A DNA stretch of 64,000 nucleotides, taken from contig NZ_RQHK01000008.1 of the NCBI RefSeq assembly GCF_004770475.1, forward strand, positions 1 to 64,000. The letters run 5' to 3'. A model generated the notes under the pieces. The model worked only from the letters and a program-made list of their open reading frames with translations, was not told where the DNA came from and did not search any database. This DNA comes from Leptospira mtsangambouensis (GTDB lineage: Bacteria; Spirochaetota; Leptospiria; Leptospirales; Leptospiraceae). Positions within the stretch are counted from its first letter, which is position 1. Each line of letters opens with the position of its first letter. Positions 25,899 through 33,838 of the stretch are shown here, one piece after another. The position numbers and the translations under genes are program-made.

Positions 25899-26115
25899 GA
25901 GGCTTGGGTAGGGGAGGTGTCCCTAAATCCCAAAGCGGTCTTCCACAATTTATTCCGCTTATATACATCACCTGGAATTCAAATGAATTCCAAAAATGGA
26001 CGTTGTTAAAACTTCCAAAGCGTATGTTACAGTGCCGAAGGTTTATCTTTCTTCTGTAACGAATCCAAAAAAAATTTTGGACGCCGAAGGCCTGTGTTGG
26101 ATAGCAGGGGTCGTT

Positions 26116-26697
26116 ATGAATGGATCAAAAAGAACGGGCGTTTGGGTCGCCAAGTGGATGGAGGATTTGGGTCTTACTCCAAATCAAACCAAGTTATATG
26201 CAGAGATTGTGTCTTTGGATGCTTGTGGTGGATGTTTTGCATCTAACGAGTATTTGGGGACAGTTTTGCGGTTGAAAAAAGATACAATTTCTCGACTGGT
26301 ATCTGAGCTCAAAAAAAAAGGGTTATTGAAACAAACCGGATTTGATGGAAGAAAAAGATTTTTAAAACCAATCTTTTTACGGACAGGCCTTGAATCGGAT
26401 TTGAAAACAAAAGAGACACGTGGCGATGGATTGTTTGTCCAAGTGGGATTCGGAGTTTCATCCAAGTCTGGGTCCACAGAGGATACGAGGCCTTCTTATA
26501 AATACCAATTAAATAAAAAAGTACATAAAGGAATTGAGGCAAACGTAAGGAAAACAGATTGGAAAGAGTTTCTGAATTGGTGCGAAAGGGAACTTTCTTT
26601 TTCGACAAGGATGTCTCTTGCAGATCTGAGTGGCCCAGAGGCACTGAGTGGGTTGCAGTTGGTCTATTGGAAACGTTGGAAGGCAAATCCAGGATAA
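26116..26697 (+). CDS. Putative replication-initiator/HTH protein, copy 2
   Basis: About 193 residues, paralogous to the gene at 22606-23238. The shared core is RTGVWVAKWMEDLGLTPNQ, then TKLYAEIVSLDACGGCFASN, LGTVLRLKKDTISRLVSELKKKGLL and QTGFDGRKRFLKP, a winged-helix DNA-binding domain of the HTH_36 type. The C-terminal half (DWKEFLNWCERELSFSTRMSLADL and a final YWKRWK) matches the WEEFKIWSERSLSKST...IWKNW block of copy 1. The start at 26116 has AGGGG upstream and matches copy 1; an ATG at 25996 would add 40 residues without homology. Role in replication is inferred from the adjacent par locus. Confidence 0.65.
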   Translation: MNGSKRTGVWVAKWMEDLGLTPNQTKLYAEIVSLDACGGCFASNEYLGTVLRLKKDTISRLVSELKKKGLLKQTGFDGRKRFLKPIFLRTGLESDLKTKETRGDGLFVQVGFGVSSKSGSTEDTRPSYKYQLNKKVHKGIEANVRKTDWKEFLNWCERELSFSTRMSLADLSGPEALSGLQLVYWKRWKANPG

Positions 26698-26726
26698 GGA
26701 TTGGTTTGCCTTCCTTGTGTGTTTAG

Positions 26727-27173
26727 TTATTTTATTTGTGTTAGATCCTGTCTGAATTGTTTTCTCCCACCTGGGTACTCGATGGTGTAGAGGCATTGGC
26801 AGTTTTCCCATGCGGGACTTGCGAAAAAATAACCGCTATTTTCCGATTGGCACGAGTCTTGTTTGGGTTTGATTTTATGAGCAGAGATAAGGCGACCTAA
26901 GTCCTTTGTTTCTACTTCATCTAGTTGGACAGACTCTTGTTCTAAGAGGATGGAGGTAAGTCTTGGGGAAGTGGAGAGGAGATTTGTTGCATTCAAGCAA
27001 GTGCTCCTTCTCATGGCTAGGCTACCCGATTCAATGGCTTGTTGGCTTGCTTTTGCAGAAACAGCTGCATAAAACACTTCTGTATCGCCTACGGTTTTCC
27101 ATTCGGATTTTAGTGGCGTGTAACTTTGGCAGGCGATGAAACACAAAAGAAGAGAAGAAAGTATAAATCTCAT
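26727..27173 (-). CDS. Small lipoprotein of unknown function
   Basis: 148 residues with a short signal peptide and lipobox (LLCFIAC, Cys15). The mature domain carries four further cysteines (STCLNATNLL, DSCQSEN, ENCQCLY), suggesting two disulfides in the periplasm or at the surface. The WKTVGDTEVFYAAVSAKASQQAIESGSLAMRRSTC block resembles leptospiral LPP20-like lipoproteins only loosely. It is not obviously co-transcribed with either neighbour. Function unknown. Confidence 0.75.
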   Translation of the reverse strand: MRFILSSLLLCFIACQSYTPLKSEWKTVGDTEVFYAAVSAKASQQAIESGSLAMRRSTCLNATNLLSTSPRLTSILLEQESVQLDEVETKDLGRLISAHKIKPKQDSCQSENSGYFFASPAWENCQCLYTIEYPGGRKQFRQDLTQIK

Positions 27174-27287
27174 ATTGGATCCTAAGTTTTATCGAGGCTT
27201 TCTTAATTGGAACAGCTTTTGGCGGGTTCCGTCGAGGATAATTTATTGTAAAAAATTCTAATTCGGCGAAAGTAGGGTGATCCCGCT

Positions 27288-28253
27288 ATGAGTCTTTTTA
27301 AACCATTACCTTTTTTTTCCGGAGCTATGATCCAATCATTTCTGGCTTCTTTTAAATCGAAATCAGACAAACGGTATGGCCATTCAGTAAAAGGGGAGTG
27401 GAAGTCTGTAAAGGCAAAGGACGGAACTACACTTCTTGCAAAAATTCATGAGGTTCCAAATCCGAAAGGTCTAATTGTGCTCGTACATGGTTGGGAAGGG
27501 AGCATTCATTCCAGTTATATTGTTCGGACAACCAGACATTTTTTACAAAAAGGGTTTTCGGTTTACCGACTAAACTTAAGAGATCATGGTGATACTCATC
27601 ATTTGAACGAAGGAATATTTAACGGAAGTTTGTTGCAGGAGTCTTATGAAGGTGTTTGCGCACTTGTAAAAACTTCTGGTTTTAAGGGGCCAGTGTATTT
27701 GGCTGGATTTTCGTTAGGAGGGAATTTTGTTTTGAGGATGGCAGGTAGGCACTCTCTTTCGAGACAGGCAGAACAAATCCCAGGATTAAAACATTGTTTT
27801 GCGTTTAGTCCCGCTCTAAATCCCAAGCGGGCCACAGTGAAAATGGATGAACATCCTTTTTTGCGAAAATACTTTCTGAAATCTTGGAAGGTCTCTTTGC
27901 AAAAAAAAGCAAATTTATTTCCTCATTTGTATTCGTTTCATGACTTGGATGATTATCAGTCGGTGATGCATCTAACAGAAAAAATGGTGAAAGAGTTTTC
28001 GCATTTTTCATCTGTAGATGAGTATTTTGATTCTTATACTTTGAATGAATTGTTTTTTAAGTCTGTTCGTGTTCCGACTACGATTTTGACCTCCATGGAT
28101 GATCCGGTGATTCCATGGAAAGAGTTCGTTGAGATTCCTCCTTCCTCCTATTTAGAAGTTGTGATTGAATCCAAAGGTGGACATTGCGGATTTATTGAAG
28201 ATTTAAATCGTTCTTCTTATTATTGGAAATTGATGGAAAAAAAGATGGGTTGA
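27288..28253 (+). CDS. YheT-like alpha/beta hydrolase
   Basis: The 321-residue alpha/beta-hydrolase has GLIVLVHGWEGSIHSSYI (oxyanion region), YRLNLRDHGDTHH, and the nucleophile elbow YLAGFSLGGNFVLRM with catalytic Ser. An acid in SMDDPVIPW and a catalytic His in KGGHCGFIED complete the triad. The HGWEGS and LNLRDHGDTHHLN blocks place it in the YheT/YbhT-like group of carboxylic-ester hydrolases. Its last 62 bases overlap the convergent opgH gene. Confidence 0.85.
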   Translation: MSLFKPLPFFSGAMIQSFLASFKSKSDKRYGHSVKGEWKSVKAKDGTTLLAKIHEVPNPKGLIVLVHGWEGSIHSSYIVRTTRHFLQKGFSVYRLNLRDHGDTHHLNEGIFNGSLLQESYEGVCALVKTSGFKGPVYLAGFSLGGNFVLRMAGRHSLSRQAEQIPGLKHCFAFSPALNPKRATVKMDEHPFLRKYFLKSWKVSLQKKANLFPHLYSFHDLDDYQSVMHLTEKMVKEFSHFSSVDEYFDSYTLNELFFKSVRVPTTILTSMDDPVIPWKEFVEIPPSSYLEVVIESKGGHCGFIEDLNRSSYYWKLMEKKMG

Positions 28254-30273
28254 TTTCTTCCCAGATGGTAGTCCAATACTCTGCCCAATCTTCTTTTTTC
28301 GATGTCCAAAATTTTAAATAAAAAGAATCGAGTAGCTCTCTGTTGGAAAGAATTCGTAAGATGTTTTTTCTATCTAAGGAATTTGGACCCTGTTTTAATA
28401 ACTGAATAAGATCTTCTTCTGTAGATTTTGGAAGTTTTGACTGATAAGTTTTGTTCCCTTGTAGTTGTTTGTGTTGGTGAAAAAAAACTGGGTGGACAAG
28501 TGCAAAGAAGAATTCTCTTCCTTCCAGATAACTGTTCTTATGCGAGTCAAGGGTATTTTCTAGGTTTTTGATTAAGCCGAAGTTTGTTTCCCAAAACTTT
28601 GTTTCAAATAATTGATTAAAAGTTTTATGTTCTTTTCCTGTAAAAATAACCAAAGGAATTGAAAGAATCCAGCCAACCCAGATAGGAAATGTCAAAACAA
28701 ACAACATTGTGGAATGTGAATAACTGATATAAGCAGCGGCTAATCCGAGGACTGTCACTCCAAAAAAGGAAGAGAGTATATAGGTAAGGTTGTATCCTGA
28801 GTCAGCATCCCTGTTTTGTGGGCCCCAAGTGATTCGTTTGTTGAGTAAAATTGAAAATACAAAGATACTATGATACACCATATAAATAGGCGCAATCAAA
28901 ATGGAAAAAAGAGTCTCCATGAGAAATGCCGGAATTTTTTTGAAAATTTGAAGGATTGGTAGACTAAAAAAACTTAGGACTCTTGGTAAAAATAATAAAA
29001 CCAAGGATAGGGATAATAGTTTTAGATACAATGGATCATAAATTTGCGATTTAAAAAATTCATATTCTTCAGGTAACATGGAGTAATTCAGATATTTGCT
29101 GTCTTCTAAATAATTCCATAAACTCAATAAGATATAACACAACCAAATGGGCGAATTGAGATAAGATAAAATTCCGTTTAGAATATGAATTCTATTGATA
29201 AATGGTATTTTTTTACCAAATAAAAACCAAAAATGTTGGAGATTTCCTTGGCACCAACGTTGGTCTCGTTTGAGTACGTCGATAATGTTAGGTGGACTTT
29301 CTTCGTAACTTCCATCTAATTCATAGGCACAGTAAACGTCATATCCTGCTTTCCGCATCAAGGCAGCTTCCACAGTATCATGACTCAAAATTTTTCCACC
29401 AATTCCTCCGTATTCTGGAAGGTGAGGGAGTGCACAATGTTCCATAAAAGGTTTGACCCTAAGGATGGCATTGTGTCCCCAATAACCGGTTGCATTGATT
29501 TGCCAGTAGGTTGCTCCTTTTAGGAAAAAAGGGCTAAATAAATAAGAAGAAAATTCGGTTAGTTTTTGGAATAAAGTTGTGGTGCGAAAAATTTTTGTAC
29601 TGGATTGGATGATTCCCGCTTTCGGATTTTTTTCCATATTTGCGATTAGTTGGATGATGAGTTCTCCCGAAACGAGGCTATCTGCATCAAGGATGATCAT
29701 GTATTTATATTTTTTCCCCCATCTTCTGCAGAAGTCGGCAATATTTCCACTTTTCCCATTTAGGTTGCTTTTCCTTCTTCGGTAGTGAAAGTTTTTAAAA
29801 TTATTTGTAGATTCACATAACTCTATATAGGCGGCTTCTTCTTTGATCCATTTTTCTGGTGTTCGTGTGTCACTTAAGATAAAGTATTCTAACTTGGGAA
29901 GTTTGTGGATTTTGGTTGTTGATTCAAAAATTACTTTGATTCTGGAGAAAATCGAAATTTCATTTTCTTCGTAAACTGGCATCACAATGGCAACGGGAAT
30001 TGATTCTATAGCCGAAAAATCCAATTCTTTGTCGGGGATTTTTGTTGTTTTGAGTAGTGGGTCACCATTTTTTTTAAGTGAGAGTAAAAATCCAAAAAAG
30101 GCTGTGTTTGCTCCATAAGATAACATAGGCAAAAGAAAAATTAAGGTGATGAATTGATAGTATTCTGTGATTTCAATTCCTCGAAAGGAAATGATTTCGA
30201 TGAATAAACTAAATCCCCAAATGACAGGAATGATAAAAGTTAAGAAAAATAAACTGCGTTGGATTTTGATCAT
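28192..30273 (-). CDS. opgH: Periplasmic glucan glucosyltransferase OpgH (MdoH)
   Basis: Inner-membrane GT2 glucosyltransferase that makes the backbone of osmoregulated periplasmic glucans from UDP-glucose. The 693-residue product has two N-terminal membrane helices, then the catalytic domain with FCRRWGKKYKYMIILDADS, GIIQSS, YWGHNAILRVKPFMEHCALP, ILSHDTVEAALMRKAGYDV and KRDQRWCQGNLQHF (the QxxRW motif). Several C-terminal helices follow, ending FYLKFWTSK. These blocks match E. coli OpgH closely. It lacks most of the long cytoplasmic N-terminus of the E. coli protein. The ATG overlaps the upstream gene stop as ATGA. Confidence 0.94.
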   Translation of the reverse strand: MIKIQRSLFFLTFIIPVIWGFSLFIEIISFRGIEITEYYQFITLIFLLPMLSYGANTAFFGFLLSLKKNGDPLLKTTKIPDKELDFSAIESIPVAIVMPVYEENEISIFSRIKVIFESTTKIHKLPKLEYFILSDTRTPEKWIKEEAAYIELCESTNNFKNFHYRRRKSNLNGKSGNIADFCRRWGKKYKYMIILDADSLVSGELIIQLIANMEKNPKAGIIQSSTKIFRTTTLFQKLTEFSSYLFSPFFLKGATYWQINATGYWGHNAILRVKPFMEHCALPHLPEYGGIGGKILSHDTVEAALMRKAGYDVYCAYELDGSYEESPPNIIDVLKRDQRWCQGNLQHFWFLFGKKIPFINRIHILNGILSYLNSPIWLCYILLSLWNYLEDSKYLNYSMLPEEYEFFKSQIYDPLYLKLLSLSLVLLFLPRVLSFFSLPILQIFKKIPAFLMETLFSILIAPIYMVYHSIFVFSILLNKRITWGPQNRDADSGYNLTYILSSFFGVTVLGLAAAYISYSHSTMLFVLTFPIWVGWILSIPLVIFTGKEHKTFNQLFETKFWETNFGLIKNLENTLDSHKNSYLEGREFFFALVHPVFFHQHKQLQGNKTYQSKLPKSTEEDLIQLLKQGPNSLDRKNILRILSNRELLDSFYLKFWTSKKEDWAEYWTTIWEEINPSFFPSISNNKKNDLNLQ

Positions 30274-30659
30274 AATAACCTGAATATGATGATATAGTAA
30301 AGAAGGCTCCATAGGAAGATGGATGCGATAATGAACAATGGTTTTAAGGATCCAACAATGGATTGTTTTGTTTTGTTTGTATCTCGTTTCCAGTCAGAAG
30401 AATTTGGGATCATGGATCCAAATTGCCAAGACCGATCAGCAATTGGGATTTTTTGAACCTCTTGGATTTTGTGGGTGGTTAGGTAATTTTGCCAGAGTGT
30501 CCAGTCTGATGGGAAAGAAAAACTTAGGTGATTTGATTTGAAAAAATCATTCAGAATTTCAACAATTTCGAATTCATTTTTGGTCCCACCAAGAATCAAA
30601 AAGGTGCGAGTCCTTTCGCTAAATTCGTTCAAATAATCTTTGTTATTTGGAAAGTCCAT
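30270..30659 (-). CDS. Small membrane protein inserted between opgG and opgH
   Basis: 129 residues, not recognised as a known family. The first 95 residues are soluble and charged (TRTFLILGGTKNEFEIVEIL near the start); one hydrophobic helix follows near the C-terminus (PLFIIASIFLWSLLYYIIIFRLL), so it is probably a cytoplasmic domain tethered to the inner membrane. The start overlaps opgG by 17 bases and the stop overlaps opgH by four, so it is made together with both. It may stand in for the cytoplasmic N-terminal region and first helix missing from this OpgH; that is inference from position, length and topology. Confidence 0.75.
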   Translation of the reverse strand: MDFPNNKDYLNEFSERTRTFLILGGTKNEFEIVEILNDFFKSNHLSFSFPSDWTLWQNYLTTHKIQEVQKIPIADRSWQFGSMIPNSSDWKRDTNKTKQSIVGSLKPLFIIASIFLWSLLYYIIIFRLL

Positions 30660-32217
30660 CTCGATACATCCAAGTTTCGGTAATTCTTTGATTTTGATTT
30701 TTGAGAAAAACGGTCCAATCTGATTCTTCAGTGGTTGCAGGATACCAGATTTGTAAACGCCATTGGTCTAGTTCCGAAATTTTTTCTATTTTATAACGAA
30801 TAGAATCGGAAGTGATTTTATTATTCTCAATGATAACTTCAAGTTCGGTTTTTCGATCGAGAGCTTTTAGGTGATCTCCAGTGAAATACAGAGTAAAAAC
30901 TTTTTCTTTTGGAAAGAGTGGGTCAACTCCTCTATAAAAGGCAGATGCTTTTCCCAAGGTATGTTGTTTGGGAGATCTTTCCGTATAATGAAGTGTGTAT
31001 CGAAATTCATATCCTTCATTTAAATTAGGTGGTATAGCAGGTTCCCAGAAGGTAGTGACATTGTCATCGGAATCTAAATTTGTCGTGAATTCCAATAAAT
31101 ACAAACTGCCTTTGCCCCAGTCGCCTTTTGGTTCCACCCAAACACTAGGCCTTAAATGGTATTTGAGTTTTTCATCTTGGTAACTTTTGAATTTTCGATC
31201 TCTCTGGATGAGTCCATAACCTAAAGGTGAATCTAGTGGTATTCTTGTTAGTTGGGTTTTTTTGGGGTTGATCAGAGGCCTCCATTCCCATTCACCCATT
31301 TTGTTTTGTGTTAAAAGTCCATCGGAGTCGTGTACTTCTGGGTGGATGTTTCCTAAAATAGGATTGTCCGCTTCGCCATACAAATACATTGACGTAATGG
31401 GTGCAAAACCTAGACGTTTGATTTTTTTGCGAAGATAAATTTTTGTATGAACATCAATGGTAGTCGTTTCGCCTGGATTGACAATAAACTCATAAGATCC
31501 TACCACAGATTCGCTATTCATAATCGCATAGATGGTAATGGATGTATCCGTTTTATTCGGTCGTTTGATATAAAAACTTTCAAAGATCGGAAATTCCTCT
31601 TTATCTTTTGGTCCAGTGTTGATGGTTAGTCCTCTTCCCGAAAGTCCGTATACTTGGCCTTTGGAAATTGCCCGGAAGTAGGAAGCTCCTTGGAAAACTA
31701 AAAACTCTTCCAAAACTTCTTTTTGATTGATTGGGTAATGAACACGAAAACCGGTATAATGAAGTTTTTTAGTTAACTCTGCAAAATCTTCTGCAAGTGG
31801 TAAGTCTCCAAAATTAAATCGAGAGGCATCATAGGGAATTTCTATTGGTTTTTCGTTGATCACTTCATAAATTTGAATCCCATTGCTATAGATATGACCT
31901 GGATGGAAAAAGTGTAGTTGGTAGGGGAGAGCAAGATTTTTCCAAATGGCTACATCTGGTTTGTATTCAATTTGTCTATAGTCTTCATAACTGATGCCAT
32001 CCAAACCTGGGATTTTAAATTCGGGAGTAGGAGAAAATTTGGACTTTAATTTTTGTTTTGCGATTGAATCAGCAGCTTGAAAGTCGAATACTTCGGTTGG
32101 GGTTGATATCGCAATTAAGGTGGCAATTTTGTTTAGAGTTAAATCATTTTTTCGGATGATGATGATGACACACAATACCAAGGCAATGAGTGCAAGATAT
32201 ATGTTCAATTTCTTCAT
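30643..32217 (-). CDS. opgG: Periplasmic glucan biosynthesis protein OpgG (MdoG)
   Basis: The 524-residue protein carries an N-terminal signal/anchor (IYLALIALVLCVIIII). The OpgG/OpgD beta-sandwich follows, with FDFQAADSIAKQKL, DGISYEDYRQIEYKPDVAIW, FHPGHIYSNGIQIYEV, YDASRFNFGDLP and FLVFQGASYFRAISKGQVYGLSGRGL. Later RDRKFKSYQDEKLKYHLRPSVWVEP and WEPAIPP appear, all conserved in the family. OpgG acts in the periplasm on the glucan made by OpgH. It heads the opgG-orf-opgH operon. The uncleaved-looking anchor could mean it stays at the inner membrane. Confidence 0.94.
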   Translation of the reverse strand: MKKLNIYLALIALVLCVIIIIRKNDLTLNKIATLIAISTPTEVFDFQAADSIAKQKLKSKFSPTPEFKIPGLDGISYEDYRQIEYKPDVAIWKNLALPYQLHFFHPGHIYSNGIQIYEVINEKPIEIPYDASRFNFGDLPLAEDFAELTKKLHYTGFRVHYPINQKEVLEEFLVFQGASYFRAISKGQVYGLSGRGLTINTGPKDKEEFPIFESFYIKRPNKTDTSITIYAIMNSESVVGSYEFIVNPGETTTIDVHTKIYLRKKIKRLGFAPITSMYLYGEADNPILGNIHPEVHDSDGLLTQNKMGEWEWRPLINPKKTQLTRIPLDSPLGYGLIQRDRKFKSYQDEKLKYHLRPSVWVEPKGDWGKGSLYLLEFTTNLDSDDNVTTFWEPAIPPNLNEGYEFRYTLHYTERSPKQHTLGKASAFYRGVDPLFPKEKVFTLYFTGDHLKALDRKTELEVIIENNKITSDSIRYKIEKISELDQWRLQIWYPATTEESDWTVFLKNQNQRITETWMYRDGLSK

Positions 32218-32359
32218 AGTTGTAATGATAATAATTGAATCTATGGGGTCACGTAAATAATCTATTGTAGCATTTTTGTCTCACTAAACATGGATTTAGC
32301 AAGGGGAAAGTTTTTTTCTATTGCATAATTCAAACCTTTCTATAGAATTCCCTCATCTT

Positions 32360-33838
32360 ATGAAACCCATTCCTATCAAATATTACTTTTTGTTAGTTGT
32401 CACCTTATTCCTGCAATGTTCTTGTTCCTCAAAAACAGATAAAATTTTCGGTGAGTCAGTGATCACTAATAACAAACCTCAAACGTTCAAAAAGATCGCT
32501 CCCTTAACTGCCAATTCGTATGGTTCCAGAAAGAATCTATTGGAGAATGGATGGGCTGTCATTCCTTCGGGAAAAAAGAGTATGGATTTGGTTTATGAGA
32601 ACGGAGGGATCAGTGCTCGCGTTGCCAAAGCGATGGTCCTTGTCCATATGAAAAAAAGAAGCTCTGATTATCCTGGAAAACTGGGAGACACAATGACATC
32701 GGTTGCTTCTTGGGTGAATTCTGGGATCAATGATTCGTCTAGTCGAACAGAAGATATTTACGATGCAGCTTGGCAACTGAGCAAAACGGAATGGAAAACT
32801 TCGAAAGATAGTTTTAAAGAAGCGGGATCTCGGTTTGTTCTAGGTTATATTTATTTGGTTCCGAGAGCTGAGTCGGATTTCAGACGATTGAATTCTACTT
32901 TAGATGAACTTGGATTGAAACGAGATTCTTCTTCAAAGAAATTAAACGAACTGTTTAGTGCCACTCTGAAACAAAATTCTCAAAATATCATTTCTGCATG
33001 GAGTGATTCTTTTTCAAAAGCTTCAGATGAGTTTACAAAAAATTATGAAGCATCAGGTGAACGAGGAAATGCTCTTTTGGCTCTCGTAGATATTTTCCAA
33101 GGATATTCTGTGGCACTAAAAGAAGTAATGATCGCGCCTATTGCGAAAACTGGTAAAAATACAGGAGAGATTCTTGTTGTCAATGGAGTGTATGTTCCCC
33201 TTTCGCAAACTATGAATTTTTCATCCAATGCTTTGATTTCAACGGGAGTGGTACTTTATTATTCAACGCAAACGGGTTATCGGGTACTTTCACCTACATT
33301 GGAAGCTGGTCTTTTTAGTTCTATCGGGATCCTATCTGCATCTTCTACAATACCGACTTATACAGGTGGGACAACGCTTGCTGCATTCAACCAAGTAACT
33401 TCTGTTGCTGCCACAACGACTGGAGGAGCCATTGGTGTTGTGGGTGGTGCAACCATAGATACAACAGCCTTCGCTACAGGAATGTTATACGATCTTTCGA
33501 AAGGTACAGCTGAGGCAGGTATGTATGCGATGAGTTCCGGGATGGTATTAGGATACGCTGCGATGACCGTTTTACCATCTCAATTGTTACTTACGGCTGT
33601 GGATGGGCCAATTTTAATTATGTATGACGGTCCTCGTGTTGTGATCGCTACAATAAAAGGAAATTATTCCCCTTTTGAAGATGCTCCCACTGGATCGGTG
33701 ATTAATTTAGAAGAAGCTAAAAAAACGGGGAAAGTAAAGATATTAACGGATGATCCAAAGATCATAAAGAAAGTATTGGACGCTGAGATCGAAGAACAAA
33801 AAAAACGCGCAAAAACAAAGGTGTCTGAAGAAAAATGA
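32360..33838 (+). CDS. Lipoprotein with Gly/Ala/Thr-rich hydrophobic C-terminal half, paralogue A
   Basis: Lipoprotein of about 492 residues (lipobox LQCSC; two adjacent cysteines are possible acceptors). The N-terminal half is helical and charged (KKSMDLVYENGGISARVAKAM, then W-rich repeats SWVNSG, AAWQLSKTEWKTSKDSF). The second half is a long Gly/Ala/Thr/Val-rich hydrophobic region (about 245-430), followed by a short domain ending GSVINLEEAKKTGKVKILTDD and a Lys-rich tail. It shares this architecture with the next gene and overlaps it (ATGA). No known family is recognised. Start chosen at the ATG directly before the signal peptide; no clear ribosome-binding site. Confidence 0.75.
   Translation: MKPIPIKYYFLLVVTLFLQCSCSSKTDKIFGESVITNNKPQTFKKIAPLTANSYGSRKNLLENGWAVIPSGKKSMDLVYENGGISARVAKAMVLVHMKKRSSDYPGKLGDTMTSVASWVNSGINDSSSRTEDIYDAAWQLSKTEWKTSKDSFKEAGSRFVLGYIYLVPRAESDFRRLNSTLDELGLKRDSSSKKLNELFSATLKQNSQNIISAWSDSFSKASDEFTKNYEASGERGNALLALVDIFQGYSVALKEVMIAPIAKTGKNTGEILVVNGVYVPLSQTMNFSSNALISTGVVLYYSTQTGYRVLSPTLEAGLFSSIGILSASSTIPTYTGGTTLAAFNQVTSVAATTTGGAIGVVGGATIDTTAFATGMLYDLSKGTAEAGMYAMSSGMVLGYAAMTVLPSQLLLTAVDGPILIMYDGPRVVIATIKGNYSPFEDAPTGSVINLEEAKKTGKVKILTDDPKIIKKVLDAEIEEQKKRAKTKVSEEK

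Larger units (their letters stand above)
25406..26115. other. parA-rep2 intergenic region, right copy of the putative origin
   Basis: Contains the palindrome at 25472-25493, a dispersed-repeat copy at 25555-25603, CTTGTACT at 25687-25694, TTAACCGGGT at 25730-25739, the rep promoter (25870-25898) and the 11-mer GTAGGGGAGGT at 25908-25918. The elements from 25687 onward correspond, inverted, to those upstream of rep copy 1. Short open frames here look non-coding. Confidence 0.5.

Noticed and set aside
22606..26697. Prophage origin for the rep/par region
   Set aside because: No capsid, terminase, portal, integrase or lysis genes are visible in the window; a plasmid or chromid explanation is simpler.
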